Positions 28,205-36,494 of a stretch of 64,000 bases of DNA are shown here, piece by piece. This stretch comes from Solirubrobacterales bacterium (GTDB taxonomy: Bacteria; Actinomycetota; Thermoleophilia; Solirubrobacterales; Solirubrobacteraceae): contig JAFAXX010000036.1 in assembly GCA_019240655.1 (NCBI GenBank), positions 24,979-88,978 on the forward strand. The letters are read 5' to 3'. Both the position numbers and the translations under genes were made by a program. A model generated the notes under the pieces. It saw nothing but the letters and a program-made list of their open reading frames with translations. It searched no databases and was not told where the DNA came from. Position 1 is the first letter of the stretch, and each line of letters starts with the position of its first letter.

Positions 28205-30037
28205 ATGGCAACGATGACCGACAGAGCGGGAGCGTTTCCGAGCCCGTATGACATCGAGACCCCGCCCGGCTGTGAGGGCTGGGAGGAGATGTACCCGTAC
28301 TACGCGCTGTTCGACGAGCGCCGGCGCGAGACTGACGAGAACCGCTTCTGGTTCTGGAACTCGATGCACTTCCCGATCCCGATGCCGGCCTTCGACGTGA
28401 TCTGCATCGACTCGCCCTACCAGGCGGTCGGGTCGTGGCAGAACCGGGTGTTCGCCGTGCCGCCGGCCATGGGAATCGACTACCGGTGCGTGAACGGCTA
28501 CATCTACATCACCGGCAACCCGGTCACCGACCCAGCGAAGATCGCCGAGCGCGCCGAGTACTTCCAGCGGCGCGCCTCCTACTACTTCGAGAACTGGGAC
28601 GAGCTGTACGGCAAGTGGCGCGCCAGGATGGAGGCGCTGATCGCCGAGCTGCTCTCGCTGCGCGTGCCCGATCTGCCCGAATACGAGCCCGACGAGGTCG
28701 CGTTCGGGGACGACCGCAACACCTCCTTCTACGAGGTGCTGGACGCCTACACGCGCGTGCTTCGGATGGGCGACTTGATGTGGCAGCAGCACTTCGAGTT
28801 CCTGCTGCTGGGCTACGGCGCCTATTCGACGTTCGCCGAGTTCTGCAAGGCGAACCTGCCGGACATCCCCGACCAGCACATAGCGCAGATGGTGGCGGGG
28901 ATCGACGTGATCCTGTTCCGGCCCGACGCCGAGCTCAGGCGCCTGGCGCGGCTGGCCGTGGAGACGGGCGTCGACTCCGCCTTCGTGCAGGGAAGGGAGC
29001 CCGCCGAGATCGAGGCCGAGCTCTCCGGCAGCGACGCCGGCCGCGCGTGGCTGGGCGAGCTCGAGCAGGTCAAGGACCCGTGGTTCAACATGGCCACCGG
29101 CGACGGGCTGACCCACTATTACCGCAACTGGCGCGACGACCCGAGCATCCCGTATGCGTCGCTGATCGGACACATCGGCGCGCTGAAGGCGGGCGAGCCG
29201 ATCGAGCGCCCGACCGAGGAGATCCAGCGCGAGCGCGACCGCCTCGGCGAGGAGTACATGGGGCTGCTCGAAGAGGACTCGCGCCGGACGTTCACCGACC
29301 TGCTGATGCTCTCGCGGACCGTCTTCCCCTACGTCGAGGAGCACAAGTTCTACTGCGACTACTGGTTCCTGACCAACTGGTGGAACAAGCTGCGCGAGTT
29401 CGGCGCGCTGCTCGCCCGCCATGGCTTCCTCGAGGACGGCGAGGAGGACGTCTTCCATCTCAGCCGCTACGAGGTGGCCTCGGCGCTGGACGAGCTCGTG
29501 CTGAGCTGGGCGACCGGCGGCCAGCCGCTCGGGCCGCGGCACTGGCCTCAGATCGTGGCCCGGCGCAAGTCGCTGCTGGCCAAGCTCGGCCAGTGGTCGC
29601 CGCCGCCGGCGCTCGGCGTCGTGCCCGAGGCGGTGACCGACCCGATGACGATCATGCTCTGGGGCGTGACGACCGAGCGGGTGCAGGAGTGGGCCCGCCA
29701 CCAGGACGGCGGTGTGCGCTTCAGTGGCGCGGCGGCGTCGCCGGGGACGGTCGAGGGCGTGGCCCGCGTCGTGCGCTCGGTGGAGGAGATCCGCTCGGTG
29801 CGGGACGGCGAGATCCTCGTATGCGGCAGCACCTCGCCGGCCTGGGCGCCGATCTTCTCCAAGATCAAGGCCACCGTGACCGACGTGGGGGGCGTGATGT
29901 CGCACGCGGCGATCGTCTGCCGCGAGTACGGGCTGCCCGCGGTGGTCGGCACCGGGCGCGCGAGCTCGCAGATCCGCACGGGTCAGACAATCCGCGTCGA
30001 CGGGTCCGAAGGCGTCGTCACGGTGATCTCGTCGTGA
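28205..30037 (+). CDS. PEP-synthase-like phosphohistidine (mobile domain) subunit, phenylphosphate synthase / CreI-like architecture
   Basis: C-terminal ATVTDVGGVMSHAAIVCREYGLPAVVGTGRAS (catalytic His motif of PEP-utilizers mobile domain); ~390-aa N-terminal helical region and no recognisable C-terminal PEP/pyruvate TIM barrel. Confidence 0.8.
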   Translation: MATMTDRAGAFPSPYDIETPPGCEGWEEMYPYYALFDERRRETDENRFWFWNSMHFPIPMPAFDVICIDSPYQAVGSWQNRVFAVPPAMGIDYRCVNGYIYITGNPVTDPAKIAERAEYFQRRASYYFENWDELYGKWRARMEALIAELLSLRVPDLPEYEPDEVAFGDDRNTSFYEVLDAYTRVLRMGDLMWQQHFEFLLLGYGAYSTFAEFCKANLPDIPDQHIAQMVAGIDVILFRPDAELRRLARLAVETGVDSAFVQGREPAEIEAELSGSDAGRAWLGELEQVKDPWFNMATGDGLTHYYRNWRDDPSIPYASLIGHIGALKAGEPIERPTEEIQRERDRLGEEYMGLLEEDSRRTFTDLLMLSRTVFPYVEEHKFYCDYWFLTNWWNKLREFGALLARHGFLEDGEEDVFHLSRYEVASALDELVLSWATGGQPLGPRHWPQIVARRKSLLAKLGQWSPPPALGVVPEAVTDPMTIMLWGVTTERVQEWARHQDGGVRFSGAAASPGTVEGVARVVRSVEEIRSVRDGEILVCGSTSPAWAPIFSKIKATVTDVGGVMSHAAIVCREYGLPAVVGTGRASSQIRTGQTIRVDGSEGVVTVISS

Positions 30038-31101
30038 GCGACGCCGCCTACACCCGCCCGCTGACCGAGCTGCGGAGCAGCGACGAGTCTTCGGTCGGCG
30101 GCAAGAGCGCCAGCCTCGGCGAGCTGCTGGCGGCCGAGATCCCGGTTCCCCCGGGGTTCGCGCTCACCACCGCGGCGTTCACCGCGTTCGTGCGGGACTC
30201 GGGACTCGACGGGCGAATCGCCGGGGCGATGGCGCAGGTAGCGCCGGGCGACGTCGAGGCGATCGGCGCCGCCTCCCACCGCGTGAGCGAGGCGATGCAC
30301 TCCGCGCCGGTCCCGGAGGGGGTCCGCGAGGAGGTCTCGCGCCGGTACGCCGAGCTGGCCGAGACGGCTGGGGTGCAGGAGCCGCCGGTGGCGGTCCGCT
30401 CGAGCGCGCTCGGCGAGGACAGCGAGGACGCCACCTTTGCCGGCCAGCAGGAGACGTATCTGTGGGTGCGCGGCGCCGAGCACGTCTGCGATGCGGTGCG
30501 CGACTGCTGGGTCAGCCTCTACAGTCCGCCCGCGATCAGCTATCGGGCCCGCCTCGGCCGGGACCAGCGCGATGCCGCCATGGGCGTGACCGTCCAGCTG
30601 ATGGTCGACGCCGAGGTCTCCGGGGTGATGTTCACCTGCAACCCGGTGAGCGGCGACCCGAGCATGGTCGCGATCAACGCCAGCTGGGGCCTCGGCCTGG
30701 CCGTCGTCGGCGGCGAGGTCACGCCGGACGACTACCTGGTCAGCAAGATCACCCGCGAGGTGGTCAAGGCGCAGGTGCACCGCAAGGACGTCGAGTACGT
30801 CCCCGACCCGGGCGGCCGCGGGGCGGTTCGCGTCGCCGTCCCCGAGGAGCGCGCCGGCGAGCGTTGCCTGGACGACGCGGCGCTCGGCGCCCTGGTCGCG
30901 GTCGCCCGGCGGGTTGAGAGCCACTTCCGCTCCCACCAGGACATCGAGTGGGCGATCGCCCGCGGCGGCCCCGATATCTACGTGGTGCAATCCCGTCCGG
31001 TCACCGCGGTGGCCAAGCCGGCGCAGAAACCGCCGGCGGCCTCGGCGCTGTCACTGGTGATGAGCCAGTTTGGCGTGGCCCCGAAGCGCGATGCTGACTG
31101 A
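30034..31101 (+). CDS. PEP-synthase-like ATP-grasp (PPDK_N) subunit
   Basis: VGGKSASLGELLAAEIPVPPGFALTTAAF, VAVRSSALGEDSEDATFAGQQETYLWVRG, VMFTCNPVSGDPS, DIEWAI...IYVVQSRPVT. Confidence 0.88.
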   Translation: MSDAAYTRPLTELRSSDESSVGGKSASLGELLAAEIPVPPGFALTTAAFTAFVRDSGLDGRIAGAMAQVAPGDVEAIGAASHRVSEAMHSAPVPEGVREEVSRRYAELAETAGVQEPPVAVRSSALGEDSEDATFAGQQETYLWVRGAEHVCDAVRDCWVSLYSPPAISYRARLGRDQRDAAMGVTVQLMVDAEVSGVMFTCNPVSGDPSMVAINASWGLGLAVVGGEVTPDDYLVSKITREVVKAQVHRKDVEYVPDPGGRGAVRVAVPEERAGERCLDDAALGALVAVARRVESHFRSHQDIEWAIARGGPDIYVVQSRPVTAVAKPAQKPPAASALSLVMSQFGVAPKRDAD

Positions 31102-31603
31102 CGACGACGTCCGCGAGATCCTGCGGATCATCGACGAGTCGGCGCTCGAAGAGCTGCGACTCGAGACCGATGGCTTCTCGCTTCACGTGCTCAAGGGCGC
31201 GGCGGGCGCCGCGCCGGCGGGTGCCGCCGTGGCGAGGCCGGCCGGGCCGGCTGCCACCGGAGAGCCGGGCCGTGCCACCGCGGCGCCGGCCGGCGCGGAC
31301 GCGGCGCCGGCGATCGAGCCGCCGCCCGGCGAGCCGCCGGCCGGCAAGCCGGAAAGCGACGGCCTGAGGACCATCGAAGCGCCGATGCTCGGCACCTTCT
31401 ACCGCGCCGAGGGCCCGGGGCAGAAGCCGTTCGTCGAGGTCGGCGACGAGGTCGAGGCCGACTCGATCGTCTGCATCATCGAAGTGATGAAGATGATGAA
31501 CTCGGTCCCGGCCGGGACCGCGGGGACGATCGTCGAGGTCTGCCGCGAGAACGCCCAGATGGTCGAGTACGGCGATCCGCTGTTCCGCGTGCAGCCGCGA
31601 TGA
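31091..31603 (+). CDS. Biotin carboxyl carrier protein
   Basis: APMLGTFYRAEGPGQKPFVEVGDEVEADSIVCIIEVMKMMNSVPAG biotinyl-lysine motif; Ala/Pro linker. Confidence 0.92.
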   Translation: MLTDDDVREILRIIDESALEELRLETDGFSLHVLKGAAGAAPAGAAVARPAGPAATGEPGRATAAPAGADAAPAIEPPPGEPPAGKPESDGLRTIEAPMLGTFYRAEGPGQKPFVEVGDEVEADSIVCIIEVMKMMNSVPAGTAGTIVEVCRENAQMVEYGDPLFRVQPR

Positions 31604-32934
31604 AGCGGGTGTTCATTCCCAACCGGGGCGAGATCGCGCTGCGGATCGTGCGCGCGTGCCGGGCGCAGGGGCTCGAGAGCGTGATCGGGTGCTCTCAGCC
31701 CGACCGCGACGGGCTCGCCGCGCGCACCGCCGACCGGGCGGTGTGCATCGGCCCGGGGCCGGCGGCACAGAGCTACCTGCGCGACGACATCGTGGTCCAC
31801 GCTGCGCTCGGCGCGGGCTGTGACGCCATCCATCCCGGGTACGGATTTCTATCCGAGAGCCCGCGCCTGGCCGCGCGTGCCCGCGAGCACGAAGTCACCT
31901 TCGTCGGCCCCCCGCCCGAGGTCATGGAGCTCGCCGGCGACAAGCTGCGCGCGCGAGCCGAGGCCGAGCGGGCCGGCCTGCCGGTGCTGCCCGGGCAGGA
32001 GGTGCAGTCCTCCGCGGAAGCGGTGCAGGTGGCAGAGGGCATCGGCTATCCGGTCCTGATCAAGGCCGCCGGCGGCGGCGGTGGGCGGGGAATCAAGCTC
32101 GCGCGCGACGGCGCCGAGTTGCGCGCGCTGCTCGGGCTCGCGCGCAGCGAGGCCGGGGCGGCGTTTGGCGACGAGCGCCTCTACGTCGAGCGGTTCATCG
32201 CCGCCGCCCGTCACGTCGAGGTCCAGATCGCCGCCGACGAGCACGGCGCGGTGCTCCATCTCGGCGAGCGCGACTGCTCGGTCCAGCGCCGCTACCAGAA
32301 GGTGATCGAGGAGGCGCCCGCGCCCGGCCTCGATCCGGGTGTGGCCGCGTCGCTCAGGGACGCTGGCGTCGCTTTCGCGCGGGCGATCGGCTACCACAAT
32401 CTCGGCACGGTCGAGTTCGTGCTCGACGCCGACAGCGGCGAGTTCTACTTCCTCGAGATGAACTGCCGCATCCAGGTCGAGCACCCGGTGACCGAGGCGG
32501 TGACCGGTCGCGACCTGGTTCGCCTGCAACTGCAGGTGGCCGACGGCCGGCCGCTCGGCTTCGGGCAGGATGACGTCGTCCTCGACGGACACGCGGTCGA
32601 GTGCCGTCTGAACGCCGAGGATGTGGCCGACGGCTTCCGGCCGACGCCCGGGCGGCTGGCGCTGTTCGCGCTCCCCGAGCGTCCCCGCCTGCGGGTCGAC
32701 ACCCATTGCTTCGCCGGCGCGTTCGTGCCCCCGTTCTACGACTCGCTGCTGGCGAAGGTGATCGCCCACGCCGCCGAGCGCGACGAGGCCGTCGACGTGC
32801 TGGTGCAGGCGCTCGAAGACCTCGACGTCGAGGGCGTCGAGACCAACCGCACGCTGCTGATCAGCGTCCTCGAGCATCCCGACTTCCGCGGCCACGCGGT
32901 GACCACCGACTGGCTCGAGCGGGCGATCGCATGA
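31600..32934 (+). CDS. Biotin carboxylase subunit
   Basis: FIPNRGEIALRIVRACRAQGL, HPGYGFLSES, LIKAAGGGGGRGIKLAR, FYFLEMNCRIQVEHPVTEAVTGRDLVRLQL. Confidence 0.95.
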   Translation: MKRVFIPNRGEIALRIVRACRAQGLESVIGCSQPDRDGLAARTADRAVCIGPGPAAQSYLRDDIVVHAALGAGCDAIHPGYGFLSESPRLAARAREHEVTFVGPPPEVMELAGDKLRARAEAERAGLPVLPGQEVQSSAEAVQVAEGIGYPVLIKAAGGGGGRGIKLARDGAELRALLGLARSEAGAAFGDERLYVERFIAAARHVEVQIAADEHGAVLHLGERDCSVQRRYQKVIEEAPAPGLDPGVAASLRDAGVAFARAIGYHNLGTVEFVLDADSGEFYFLEMNCRIQVEHPVTEAVTGRDLVRLQLQVADGRPLGFGQDDVVLDGHAVECRLNAEDVADGFRPTPGRLALFALPERPRLRVDTHCFAGAFVPPFYDSLLAKVIAHAAERDEAVDVLVQALEDLDVEGVETNRTLLISVLEHPDFRGHAVTTDWLERAIA

Positions 32935-34403
32935 GCCGGGTCATCGAGTTCGTAGACACGACCACGCGGGACGGCAACCAGAGCCTGTGGAGCGCCACGG
33001 GCCTGACCACGCAGGACATCCTGGCCATCGCGCCGACCATGGACCGGGTCGGCTACCACGCGCTCGACTTCACCTCGAGCACCCACATGGCGGTAGCGGT
33101 CCGATTCCACCAGGAAGACCCGTGGGAGAAGATCCGCCTGATCAGCGCGGCGATGCCGAACACGCCACTCAACTTCATCACCACGGGGATGCGCTTCATC
33201 TCCTGGGTGCCCTGCGACGAGGGCCTGATGGACTTCTCGTTCCGCCTCGTCGTGCGCAACGGCCTGCGCCGCTTCCAGATCGCCGACCCCTCGAACAGCC
33301 CTGAGAACCTCAGGCGGCTGGCCACGATGGCCAAGCGGGCGGGGGTGGAGGAGGTGGTCATCGGCCTGACCTACTCGATCAGCGACGTGCACACTCACCG
33401 CTACTACGCTGCGCGCGCCGCGGCGCTGGCCGATTGCCCCGACATGGATCGCCTGTACCTGAAGGACCCCGGCGGTCTGCTAACCCCCGACGCGGTCCGC
33501 GAGCTGGCGCCGCATTTCATCGCCGCCGCCGGCGGTCGTACGGTGGAGGTGCACAGCCACTGCACGATCGGGCTGGCGCCGCTGGTCTACGTCGAGGGCG
33601 TGAAGGCCGGCTTTGAGGTCGTCCACACCGCCTCGGGGCCGCTCTCGCGCGGAACGTCGCAGCCCGAGGTGTTCAGCACCGTGGCCAACCTCGAGGCCTA
33701 TGGCTACTCGCACCCGCTCGATCTCGAGGCGCAGGCGGCGGTGTCCGAGCATTTCGCCCAGATCGCGGCGGTCAAGGGCCTGCCCGCCGGCGAGCCGCAG
33801 GAGTTCGACGCCGTCTACTACACCCATCAGCTCCCCGGGGGGATGGTCACGACGACGCGGCGGATGCTCGAGGAGCTGCGCCGGCCCGAGCTGTTCGGCG
33901 CCGTGCTCGAGGAGGTCACGCGGGTGCGCGCCGAGATGGGCTACCCGATCCTGGTCACCCCCGTCTCCCAGTTCGTGGCCAGCCAGGCGGCGCGCAACAT
34001 CATCGACGGCCGGCGGTGGGCCAACGTCTCGGATGAGACCGTCCGGTACTTCCTCGGCCATTACGGAGACACCCCCGCCCCGGTGGATCCGGAGATCGCC
34101 GAACAGGTGCTCTCCCGACCCGGGGTGGCCAAGCTCCGGGAGCTCAGGCCGATCAGCCTCGAGGGGGCGCGGGAGCGCTTCGGCAGCCGGATCTCCGACG
34201 AGGAGCTCCTGCTGCGGCTGACGATGCCGGCCGAGCAGGTGGACGCGATGGTCGCGGCTCGCCTGAAGCCCGCGCCCGTCCCGGCGGCGCGCCCGGGGCG
34301 CTCGGCCGTGGTGAGCCTCCTGCGCGAGCTCGAGCGGCGCCCGGCAATCAGCGCGTTCACTCTGCGCAAGGGCGATGACACGGTGGTGTGGCGCCGTGGC
34401 TGA
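32931..34403 (+). CDS. Biotin-dependent carboxyltransferase (pyruvate carboxylase-B / transcarboxylase 5S-like), divergent substrate pocket
   Basis: FVDTTTRDGNQSLWSATGLTTQDIL, EDPWEKIRLISAAMPNTPL, LKDPGGLLTPDAV, EVHSHCTIGLAPLVYVEGVKAG; conserved Asp/Lys/HxH metal core. Confidence 0.85.
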   Translation: MSRVIEFVDTTTRDGNQSLWSATGLTTQDILAIAPTMDRVGYHALDFTSSTHMAVAVRFHQEDPWEKIRLISAAMPNTPLNFITTGMRFISWVPCDEGLMDFSFRLVVRNGLRRFQIADPSNSPENLRRLATMAKRAGVEEVVIGLTYSISDVHTHRYYAARAAALADCPDMDRLYLKDPGGLLTPDAVRELAPHFIAAAGGRTVEVHSHCTIGLAPLVYVEGVKAGFEVVHTASGPLSRGTSQPEVFSTVANLEAYGYSHPLDLEAQAAVSEHFAQIAAVKGLPAGEPQEFDAVYYTHQLPGGMVTTTRRMLEELRRPELFGAVLEEVTRVRAEMGYPILVTPVSQFVASQAARNIIDGRRWANVSDETVRYFLGHYGDTPAPVDPEIAEQVLSRPGVAKLRELRPISLEGARERFGSRISDEELLLRLTMPAEQVDAMVAARLKPAPVPAARPGRSAVVSLLRELERRPAISAFTLRKGDDTVVWRRG

Positions 34404-35211
34404 ACGCCTGGGGCTGGACGACGTGGGCGGCTTCGTGTTCGACGTCGACGGCACGCTGGTCCTGCGCGGCCCCGACGGGCGCGGAGCACCGCAGCCGGGC
34501 GCGGTCGAGGTGATCGAGCGGATCCACGCGTCCGGCCGCCCGCTGATGCTGTTCACCAACGGCAGTCACGTCGGCGCCGGGGTCATTGCCCGCGGCCTCC
34601 AGGAGGACGGCCTGCCGATCGCCGAGGACGAGGTGATGACGCCAATCGAGAGCGCCACCACCTACCTCCTGCGCCGCCACGCCGGTCGGCCCGTCATGCT
34701 GTTCACGAGCCAGGCGATCCGCGAGCAGATGGCGCGGGAAGGCATTCAGGTCAGCGACGCGGACGACGCCGAGGCGGTGTTCGTCGCCCACGTCGATCGG
34801 GCCGATTTCGACGCCATGGAGCGAGCCGCCCGGGCGGTGTCCCGCGGCGCGCCGCTGCTCACCGGCTCCTACGTGCGCGGCTACGCCGGTGCCAACGGGA
34901 TCATCTTCAGCCGCGGTGCGATGGTGACTGCGGCGATCGCCAAGGTCACCGGCGCCCGCCCCCGCGTGCTCGGGAAGCCCTCGCGCGCGGCCGTGGCCGA
35001 GATGGGCCGCCGCCTCGGGGTGCCCACCGAGCGGCTGGCGATGATCGGTGACGATCTCTCGATGGACGTGGTGCTCGGGCGGATGGGCGGCTCACGCACG
35101 GTGCTCGTGCGCAGCGGGATCAGCGGACCGCTCGAGCTCGAGTCGATCCCGCCCCGCCAACGCCCCGACGCGGTGATCGACGGCGTGGCCGACCTGCTCG
35201 CGATGCTGTGA
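34396..35211 (+). CDS. HAD-IIA family phosphatase (NagD / p-nitrophenyl phosphatase-like)
   Basis: GGFVFDVDGTLVLRG HAD motif I, LFTNGS motif II, GKPSRAAVAEMGRRLGV, AMIGDDLSMDVVLGRMGGSRTVLVRSG motif IV. Confidence 0.9.
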   Translation: MAERLGLDDVGGFVFDVDGTLVLRGPDGRGAPQPGAVEVIERIHASGRPLMLFTNGSHVGAGVIARGLQEDGLPIAEDEVMTPIESATTYLLRRHAGRPVMLFTSQAIREQMAREGIQVSDADDAEAVFVAHVDRADFDAMERAARAVSRGAPLLTGSYVRGYAGANGIIFSRGAMVTAAIAKVTGARPRVLGKPSRAAVAEMGRRLGVPTERLAMIGDDLSMDVVLGRMGGSRTVLVRSGISGPLELESIPPRQRPDAVIDGVADLLAML

Positions 35212-35288
35212 GCGGACGCAGTGCGAGGCGTCCGGATGTCCGGCCGCGCGGCACGGCCCGCTCGGCATCCGGCCTCGCCACGACCGGG

Positions 35289-35346
35289 CCGGCCGCGCGC
35301 CATCCGGCTGGGGGGTGCGCTTCCCGGCCGCGCGCCATCCGGCTGG
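35289..35346. repeat. 23-bp direct repeat ccggccgcgcgccatccggctgg x2 between convergent genes
   Basis: Identical at 35289-35311 and 35324-35346, with degenerate relatives upstream. Confidence 0.88.
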
Positions 35347-35375
35347 ACGCTGCGCGAAGCGCAGCCCCACCTCAC

Positions 35376-36368
35376 TCAGGCCGCGCGCCCCCGCAGGGCG
35401 GCGTGACGGACCTCGCTGGGCGTGGCGTCAAACGTTCGCTTGAACACTCGGGAGAAGTGGGCGGCGTCGCAGAAGCCCCAGCGGAAGGCGATGTCGGTCA
35501 CGGAGCCGCCATTGGGCCGCTGGAGGTCCTCCAGGCAGCGCGACAGGCGCTCGCTGCGCACCATCCCGGCCACCGAAGTCTCGGCGTCCTCGAACAGGGC
35601 GTGCAGGGCGCGCACCGACATCGCGTAAGCGTGGGCTATCGCGGCCGGACCGAGGTTCGGGTCCTGGAGGTGGGTCTTCACGTAGCGGACGATCTCGGCC
35701 CGCATCTGGGCGCGGGTGGCCGAGCGGCTGCTCGGCACGCCCGGCTCGACGGCGGCGCGCAGAAGCTCGAGGGCGGCGTTGGCGGCGGCCGCCGTCGCGG
35801 CGGGCTCCATTGAGGGCAGCTCGATGGCCAGGGCGTTCATGTAGCGCACGAGCAGCCGGGCCGGCGCGCTGTCGCGCAGCGAGGGCGGATTGCTCAGGTC
35901 TTCGAGCCGCGGGCACACCGCGGCCACCCGCTCGCGCGGGAACAGCAGCGTCCGTTTGTAGAACGATTCGGCGATCTCGACCTCGGTCGGATTCAGCCCG
36001 TCCCAGAGGACCATGTCGCCCGATTGCAGGACGAGCTGGCGGCCGCGCTCGCGGACCAGCTCGACGCCCTTGCAGACGAACTGAAAGCCGACCAGGTCCT
36101 CGCGGCGCGTCTGCGGGCCGTGGGTCGCCATCGTCGCGCGCCCGCGGTGGCCGAGGAACGGGGAGGCGGCGCAGTCCACCAGCATGAGATCGCCGACCGC
36201 GCGTCGCGTCACCGCGCCGCGGAACTGCCCGGGGGTGCGCGAAGTCGCCCGCACGTCGAAGGCGAGATGGGTCTCGGCCAGGATCTCGCTCCACGACTGC
36301 AGCCGCGTGGCCAGGCTGTCGCCGCTCACTCGCCAGCGCTCCGGCTCAGCTTTCACCGATGCCTCCAT
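35376..36368 (-). CDS. AraC family transcriptional regulator (AraC_binding_2-like N-terminus)
   Basis: C-terminal SVTDIAFRWGFCDAAHFSRVFKRTFDATPSEVRH HTH_18 signature. Confidence 0.88.
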   Translation of the reverse strand: MEASVKAEPERWRVSGDSLATRLQSWSEILAETHLAFDVRATSRTPGQFRGAVTRRAVGDLMLVDCAASPFLGHRGRATMATHGPQTRREDLVGFQFVCKGVELVRERGRQLVLQSGDMVLWDGLNPTEVEIAESFYKRTLLFPRERVAAVCPRLEDLSNPPSLRDSAPARLLVRYMNALAIELPSMEPAATAAAANAALELLRAAVEPGVPSSRSATRAQMRAEIVRYVKTHLQDPNLGPAAIAHAYAMSVRALHALFEDAETSVAGMVRSERLSRCLEDLQRPNGGSVTDIAFRWGFCDAAHFSRVFKRTFDATPSEVRHAALRGRAA

Positions 36369-36494
36369 TGCCGTGCTCTCGTCGGCGGCAATGGTACCCG
36401 CGCCGAGCGCCGATTCGCGCCGCGCGCAGATCAAAGCGCCGCGGGATGGAGCGCCGGCAGCGGTCGACGCGCGCGCTTCGCCGGCGGCTCGCGG

